Shown here: positions 5,701-8,999 of the stretch, in pieces
How the letters are laid out: each line of letters begins with the position of its first letter
How positions within the stretch are numbered: position 1 is the first letter of the stretch
Source: Bacillota bacterium
GTDB lineage: Bacteria; Bacillota; Bacilli; Alicyclobacillales; SLC66
DNA: 8,999 nt
NCBI GenBank assembly: GCA_021820825.1
Contig: JAKADD010000082.1
Location: 1 to 8,999 of the forward strand
Reading direction: 5' to 3'
Notes under the pieces: model-generated
Databases searched by the model: none
What the model was told of the DNA's origin: nothing
Seen by the model: only the letters and a program-made list of their open reading frames with translations
Position numbers and translations under genes: made by a program

Positions 5701-5733
5701 AAAACGACTGCCGAGGTTTCCGGCAGTCGTTTT
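5701..5733. terminator. Strong intrinsic terminator downstream of rpsU-yqeY
   Basis: AAAACGACTGCCG - AGGTTTC - CGGCAGTCGTTTT is a perfect 13-bp inverted repeat with a 7-base loop, G+C-rich near the loop and ending in a T-run (and an A-run at the other foot, so it can work both ways). It lies right after the repeat array and ends 66 bases before yqfC, separating the two transcription units. Confidence 0.85.
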
Positions 5734-5749
5734 CCTATGCCTGCAGCCC

Positions 5750-5779
5750 GTACTATCTTGAGCGGCGAACGCATAAACG
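5750..5779 (+). promoter_or_regulatory. Possible sigma-E-type promoter of yqfC
   Basis: CATAAACG at 5772-5779 resembles the sigma-E -10 (CATACAnT), and GTACTATC at 5750-5757 resembles its -35 (ATA core), 14 bases apart. Transcription would start near 5786 at the ribosome site, giving a very short leader. yqfC and yqfD are known to be mother-cell sporulation genes in B. subtilis, which favours the reading, but both boxes are imperfect. Confidence 0.3.
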
Positions 5780-5799
5780 TCAGTCGAGGAGGGATGTCC

Positions 5800-6084
5800 A
5801 TGAAACGTCAGTGGCGGGAGAGAACCGAGCGGTTGGCCGCCGAACTGCTGGAGATTCCCAAGGACACCCTCGAACATGTGCCGCGGATAACGATGATTGG
5901 GAATCTCCAGATCGTGATTGACAACTACAGAAGCATTGTAACGTTCGAAGGAACGGCTGTTCGAATCGCCCTTGTCAAGGGTGAACTGGCGATTCGCGGC
6001 GAGGGTCTGGTGCTTAAGGTGATCGTTCCGGAGCAGATCGTGATCGAAGGGAACATTATTGGCGTCGAATTTAGACCCGCATGA
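5800..6084 (+). CDS. yqfC: Sporulation protein YqfC
   Basis: A 94-residue protein of the YqfC family found in endospore formers, where it lies next to yqfD and is made in the mother cell; its biochemical role is unknown. The family core is clear: LEHVPRITMIGNLQIVIDNY (about 24-43), then alternating beta-type segments ending VLKVIVPEQIVIEGNIIGVE (71-90). The length matches the usual ~93 residues. ATG 5800 is preferred over ATG 5794, because GAGGAGGG at 5786-5793 stands 6 bases before 5800 and touches 5794. The stop codon overlaps an ATG for yqfD (ATGA), so the two are translationally close. The gene follows a strong terminator, so it probably has its own promoter. Confidence 0.92.
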   Translation: MKRQWRERTERLAAELLEIPKDTLEHVPRITMIGNLQIVIDNYRSIVTFEGTAVRIALVKGELAIRGEGLVLKVIVPEQIVIEGNIIGVEFRPA

Positions 6085-6086
6085 TC

Positions 6087-6092
6087 GGGGGA
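6087..6092 (+). promoter_or_regulatory. Ribosome binding site that sets the yqfD start
   Basis: GGGGGA stands 6 bases before ATG 6099. The earlier ATG at 6081, overlapping the yqfC stop, has no such site, and the residues it would add (MIGGTP) do not look like the family N-terminus, whereas MAVRISDFLGG does. Confidence 0.6.
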
Positions 6093-6098
6093 ACTCCT

Positions 6099-7310
6099 AT
6101 GGCGGTTCGGATATCAGATTTCCTCGGCGGGACGGTCCGCGCGCGGATCATTGGCGATCCGCACAGGAGAGTGCTGTCCACCCTGATGGCTCGCGAAGTG
6201 CCGCTTTACAACGTCCACTCAGCAGATGTCCAGGGTGCGGATGCCCATGCTGCGGATGCCCAGGGGTATGATCTGACGCTGAGTTTGCGTCATACTGCGG
6301 AACTGATAGCGGCAGCCCGGAACGCGTCGGCGAAGTTGCGCTTCTTCGACAGATTTGGCTTGCCCTTTGTATTGTGGCGGGCGGCCAGGAGAAAAGTGTT
6401 TCTTTCAGGCGCCGTCTTTTTTGTGGTCGCGCTCTATGTGTTGTCCAGCTTTATCTGGCATGTAGAGATCCAGGGCACCGATCAGCCGGAAGCCGTGATG
6501 GCAGCACTGGAAAAACTGCACATCTATCCAGGCGGCATTCTTTACAAAGTTCTGGATCAGGACTCTGTGCAGATGGCCCTGCTTGACGCATTGCCCGACA
6601 TCTCCTGGGTTGGCGTGCGTATTTCTGGCACTGCAGTCTATGTGCGGGTGATTCCGCGCACTCCCCTCGCGCCGCCAGTGCATACGAATCCACAAAATAT
6701 TGTGGCCGCCGTTCCGGGCGTGATTGCCAATGTGTTGGCGGACCATGGGCAGGTGCTCGTGAAATCCGGCCAGTTTGTGCCGCAGGGAACGGTGCTTGTC
6801 TCCGGCGCTCTGGAAGACGGGAAAACCGTGCATGCCGACGGACAGGTCAGGGCGATTGTGTGGTATAGAACGGATCTGACGCTGCCATTGCACACTGTGG
6901 TGGATACCCTGATCGGCGCTCATGTGCAGCATGACTATCTGGTGATTGCTGGATTTCCGATTCAGGTGTGGGGATTTTCCCATCCACCCTATAAGCACAT
7001 AGAGGTGCAGAGCCGTGATACGCAGGTCATCCTGAGCGGCGTCAAACTCCCGTTTGTCTGGCGCGTTGAAACCGTATATGAAGCACAACCGCATAAAACT
7101 GTGTGGACGCAAAATGCGTTGACGGACCAGGGGTTGCGCTTTGCGGCCAAGGATGTCCTTGCCGGACTTCCGAGCAAAACGGAAGTTCTGCGGCAAAACG
7201 TTTTGCAGCGCAAAGTCGAGCATGGTAATCTATATATGACGGTTTGGACTGAAGTGCTGCAAGATATTGGCACTCCCCAACCGATTGCGCCGCAGTCGGC
7301 CAAACGGTAA
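6099..7310 (+). CDS. yqfD: Sporulation protein YqfD
   Basis: A 403-residue single-pass membrane protein of the YqfD family of endospore formers, needed for efficient sporulation in B. subtilis; molecular role unclear. The cytoplasmic N-terminus (about 1-97) includes KLRFFDRFGLPFVLWRAARR (79-98), the typical family block just before the membrane. One transmembrane helix is at about 98-119, followed by HVEIQGTDQPEAVMAALEKL (121-140), which looks like a POTRA/BON-type small domain, and a long beta-rich outer part with PQNIVAAVPGVI and the QFVPQGTVLVSG lipoyl/hammerhead-like segment. The total is close to the family's ~400 residues. An unusual Ala/Asp-rich stretch at 41-55 comes from a 15-bp repeat. 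If the ATG at 6081 is used instead, the protein has 409 residues. Confidence 0.92.
   Translation: MAVRISDFLGGTVRARIIGDPHRRVLSTLMAREVPLYNVHSADVQGADAHAADAQGYDLTLSLRHTAELIAAARNASAKLRFFDRFGLPFVLWRAARRKVFLSGAVFFVVALYVLSSFIWHVEIQGTDQPEAVMAALEKLHIYPGGILYKVLDQDSVQMALLDALPDISWVGVRISGTAVYVRVIPRTPLAPPVHTNPQNIVAAVPGVIANVLADHGQVLVKSGQFVPQGTVLVSGALEDGKTVHADGQVRAIVWYRTDLTLPLHTVVDTLIGAHVQHDYLVIAGFPIQVWGFSHPPYKHIEVQSRDTQVILSGVKLPFVWRVETVYEAQPHKTVWTQNALTDQGLRFAAKDVLAGLPSKTEVLRQNVLQRKVEHGNLYMTVWTEVLQDIGTPQPIAPQSAKR
6221..6265 (+). repeat. 15-bp degenerate triplicate repeat inside yqfD
   Basis: Three successive 15-base units (6221-6235, 6236-6250, 6251-6265) encode SADVQ, GADAH and AADAQ, residues 41-55. Units 2 and 3 share TGCGGATGCCCA exactly. 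This looks like a local in-frame expansion in the cytoplasmic N-terminal region of YqfD. Confidence 0.7.
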
Positions 7311-7349
7311 GGAATCAGGTTCCGGCTCTGCGCATGGTGTACGGAGGAG

Positions 7350-8333
7350 ATGGGAGCGCTATTGGCTGAAGGAAGCGCGACTTCGCGCAAACTTGTATTG
7401 CGCGACAACGATGAGGCGCGCGCGATCTTTGGTCCGCGCGACGCGTTTATTCGCATATTGGATGAAACGTTTGACTGTCGGGTCATCAATCGCGGCAATG
7501 AGGTGACTCTGCAGGGTGATGACAGAGAGATCGAACTGGCAGAAACGCTGATCGACGTCCTGACACAACTGACGCGAAGGGGCCATCTGCTTTCTGAACG
7601 TGATGTGCGGTACGCGATTGAATTGCAAAAGCAGGGAAACCTGAGTCAGATGCTTGATCTGTTTCTGGAGGATCTGGCCGTCAGTTTTAAGGGCAAGGCG
7701 ATCAAAGTCAAGACGCTTGGTCAACGCAACTATGTGGACGCCATCCGCAGGTCTGACATCGTATTCAGCGTGGGGCCCGCAGGCACAGGGAAAACCTATC
7801 TGGCGGTCGTGCTGGCCTATCTGTTTCTAAAAAAGGGCGACAGCAAGCGCATTGTTCTGACCAGGCCCGCTGTAGAGGCGGGCGAGAATCTCGGTTTTTT
7901 GCCGGGTGATCTGCAGGAAAAGGTCGATCCGTATCTGCGTCCGCTGTACGATGCCCTCCATGATGTGATGGGTCCGGAACAACTGGCGCGGTCGATGGAG
8001 CGCGGGCTGGTTGAAGTAGCGCCGCTCGCCTATATGCGCGGACGCACTTTGGAGGACGCCTTTGTCATTCTGGACGAGGCGCAAAACACGACGCCAGAGC
8101 AGATGAAGATGTTTTTGACGCGCCTTGGCATTGGTTCCAAAATGGTGATCACAGGCGACATTACCCAGATTGATTTGCCGCGCGGCAAACGATCGGGGTT
8201 GCGTGAAGCGATGCGCATCCTGACTGACATCGAGGAGATTGCCTTCGTGTTTCTGGAGGAGGCTGATGTAATTCGGCACCGGTTGGTGCAGAAAATTATT
8301 CATGCCTACGCAGAGGATGAGGTCGAGCGTTGA
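7350..8333 (+). CDS. phoH: PhoH-like ATPase
   Basis: A 327-residue cytoplasmic ATPase of the PhoH family, related to the core of superfamily 1 helicases and usually found beside ybeY, where a role in RNA metabolism is suspected. The Walker A motif GPAGTGKT is at residues 142-149 and Walker B VILDEAQN at 239-246. TRPAVEAGENLGFLPGDL (about 173-190) and VITGDITQIDLP are further family blocks. The N-terminal ~100 residues match the KH-like part of bacterial PhoH. The start is not settled: GGAGG at 7343-7347 is only 2 bases from ATG 7350, while TTG 7362 has GGGAG 5 bases upstream. The gene follows yqfD by 39 bases and overlaps the next gene by one base, as an operon member. Confidence 0.95.
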   Translation: MGALLAEGSATSRKLVLRDNDEARAIFGPRDAFIRILDETFDCRVINRGNEVTLQGDDREIELAETLIDVLTQLTRRGHLLSERDVRYAIELQKQGNLSQMLDLFLEDLAVSFKGKAIKVKTLGQRNYVDAIRRSDIVFSVGPAGTGKTYLAVVLAYLFLKKGDSKRIVLTRPAVEAGENLGFLPGDLQEKVDPYLRPLYDALHDVMGPEQLARSMERGLVEVAPLAYMRGRTLEDAFVILDEAQNTTPEQMKMFLTRLGIGSKMVITGDITQIDLPRGKRSGLREAMRILTDIEEIAFVFLEEADVIRHRLVQKIIHAYAEDEVER

Positions 8334-8999
8334 TGAAAAGCGGTAAGAAGCATAGGATGCCGCTCGCCGCCCTGGCGAAAAACTACAACTTGCGGACAGG
8401 CGCGCGTTTTCGTTGGAGCGTCTATGCTGTTCTGACCTTCGGCCTGTTCTTTATCCTTGTCGGAACGGTCCTGCCCATACGCTATAATCTGGCTGTGGGG
8501 CAGGTCAGCCAGGTGCTGATCAGGGCTCCGATCGACGCCGTGGACACGCATGCCACCGCTGTTGCGCGCATGGCGGCAGCCGCTCTGGTGCCGCCGCAGT
8601 TCAATATCAATCCCGCAACGGAACAGCAGGCGCTGGGTGCGCTTGACAAGCTCTTCAACACGGTGGACAGCGTGCGCGCGGACCGTGGACTGACACCGCC
8701 CGAGCGGTTGGCTGAACTGCGCGCGATCGCGCCAAAGCACCTGTCAAACGCAGTGCTGGGCGAACTGCTCACCCAGAAGGCCAATCAACTGGTTGTCGTG
8801 GACAGCGCGGCAGTGCGCATCGTGCAGCAATTGCTGCAGGCGAACTTTTCCGCCAGCGACATGCGCCACGCTGCGCTGATCGTTGATCAGCAGCTCGTCA
8901 CCCTTCCGGTGGATGCGCCCACCCGTCTTATTATTGGGCAGGTTGTGCAGTCGGTGCTGCAGCCAAATCTGATCTACAATGCCGTGTTGACGCAGGGAG
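8333..8999 (+). CDS. pgpH: 7TM-HD family cyclic-di-AMP phosphodiesterase (PgpH-like), 5' part only
   Basis: The B. subtilis counterpart at this place is yqfF (pgpH). Members are membrane proteins with an N-terminal transmembrane helix, an outer 7TMR-HDED domain, seven transmembrane helices and a cytoplasmic HD domain that breaks down c-di-AMP. Here 222 codons are present before the window ends. The frame is open throughout. A basic start (MKSGKKHR) is followed by one transmembrane segment at about 29-49 and then the outer domain with VGQVSQVLIRAPIDAVD and, near the edge, VLQPNLIYNAVLT, both typical of 7TMR-HDED. The HD domain lies outside, so catalytic residues cannot be checked. ATG 8333 shares its A with the phoH stop (TGATG); GAGGT at 8319-8323 is 9 bases upstream. 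Operon coupling to phoH is clear; ybeY would be expected next. Confidence 0.92.
   Translation, partial: MKSGKKHRMPLAALAKNYNLRTGARFRWSVYAVLTFGLFFILVGTVLPIRYNLAVGQVSQVLIRAPIDAVDTHATAVARMAAAALVPPQFNINPATEQQALGALDKLFNTVDSVRADRGLTPPERLAELRAIAPKHLSNAVLGELLTQKANQLVVVDSAAVRIVQQLLQANFSASDMRHAALIVDQQLVTLPVDAPTRLIIGQVVQSVLQPNLIYNAVLTQG

Larger units (their letters stand above)
5515..5799. other. Intergenic region between yqeY and yqfC holding repeats and terminators
   Basis: This 285-base stretch has no convincing gene. A frame runs through it from GTG 5518 into yqfC, but it has no ribosome site and its residues are those of the 69-bp repeat. In order it holds the tandem repeat, two terminator-like hairpins, one strong terminator, a possible sigma-E promoter and the yqfC ribosome site. 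In B. subtilis the genes yqeZ, yqfA and yqfB occupy this place. Confidence 0.75.

Noticed and set aside
1..8999. Insertion sequence, prophage, toxin-antitoxin or defence island
   Set aside because: No transposase, integrase, toxin or nuclease-effector gene and no terminal inverted repeats or tRNA-linked attachment site seen; the genes are mainly chromosomal housekeeping and sporulation genes.

Overview
The window looks like chromosomal DNA of an endospore-forming Bacillota (Bacillales). By eye it is moderately G+C-rich. The right half follows the conserved Bacillus order rpsU - yqeY - (...) - yqfC - yqfD - phoH - yqfF, and yqfC/yqfD are sporulation genes. G+C level and gene style would suit an Alicyclobacillaceae-like lineage, but that placement is inference; no rRNA or other taxonomic marker is present.

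Left part (1-3669): the 3' end of a peptide deformylase gene; a TVP38/TMEM64-type membrane protein whose true start is unclear; an unrecognised Pro/Gly/Gln-rich gene on the minus strand; then, divergent from it, a tight two-gene unit of a DUF294-type putative nucleotidyltransferase without sensor domains and a DnaQ-type (DEDDh) 3'-5' exonuclease. Middle (3670-4728): a single NAD-dependent sugar-nucleotide epimerase (GalE-like) with its own leader.

Right part (4725-8999): a near-perfect housekeeping promoter, whose -35 box overlaps the epimerase stop codon, drives rpsU (ribosomal protein S21) and yqeY (GatB/YqeY). A 285-base non-coding stretch follows. It holds a 69-bp tandem repeat (two copies plus a stub), a terminator-like hairpin in each copy, and a strong perfect-stem terminator. 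The sporulation/c-di-AMP/RNA cluster then begins: yqfC and yqfD (joined by an ATGA overlap, though yqfD probably starts 18 bases later), phoH, and yqfF/pgpH, which overlaps phoH by one base and runs off the right edge.

How the genes fit together: rpsU-yqeY is a growth-related translation unit sealed off by stacked terminators. yqfC-yqfD-phoH-yqfF is a separate unit, perhaps read from a sigma-E-like promoter just upstream of yqfC. The B. subtilis genes yqeZ, yqfA (floA) and yqfB, which lie between yqeY and yqfC there, are missing here, and the repeat/terminator stretch sits in their place. No RNA gene, CRISPR array, insertion sequence, prophage or defence system was found. The most unusual items are the 69-bp hairpin-bearing repeat, the start-codon problem of the TVP38-like gene, and the unrecognised minus-strand gene with a sporulation-like -10 element. 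None of them amounts to clear evidence for a new biological system.
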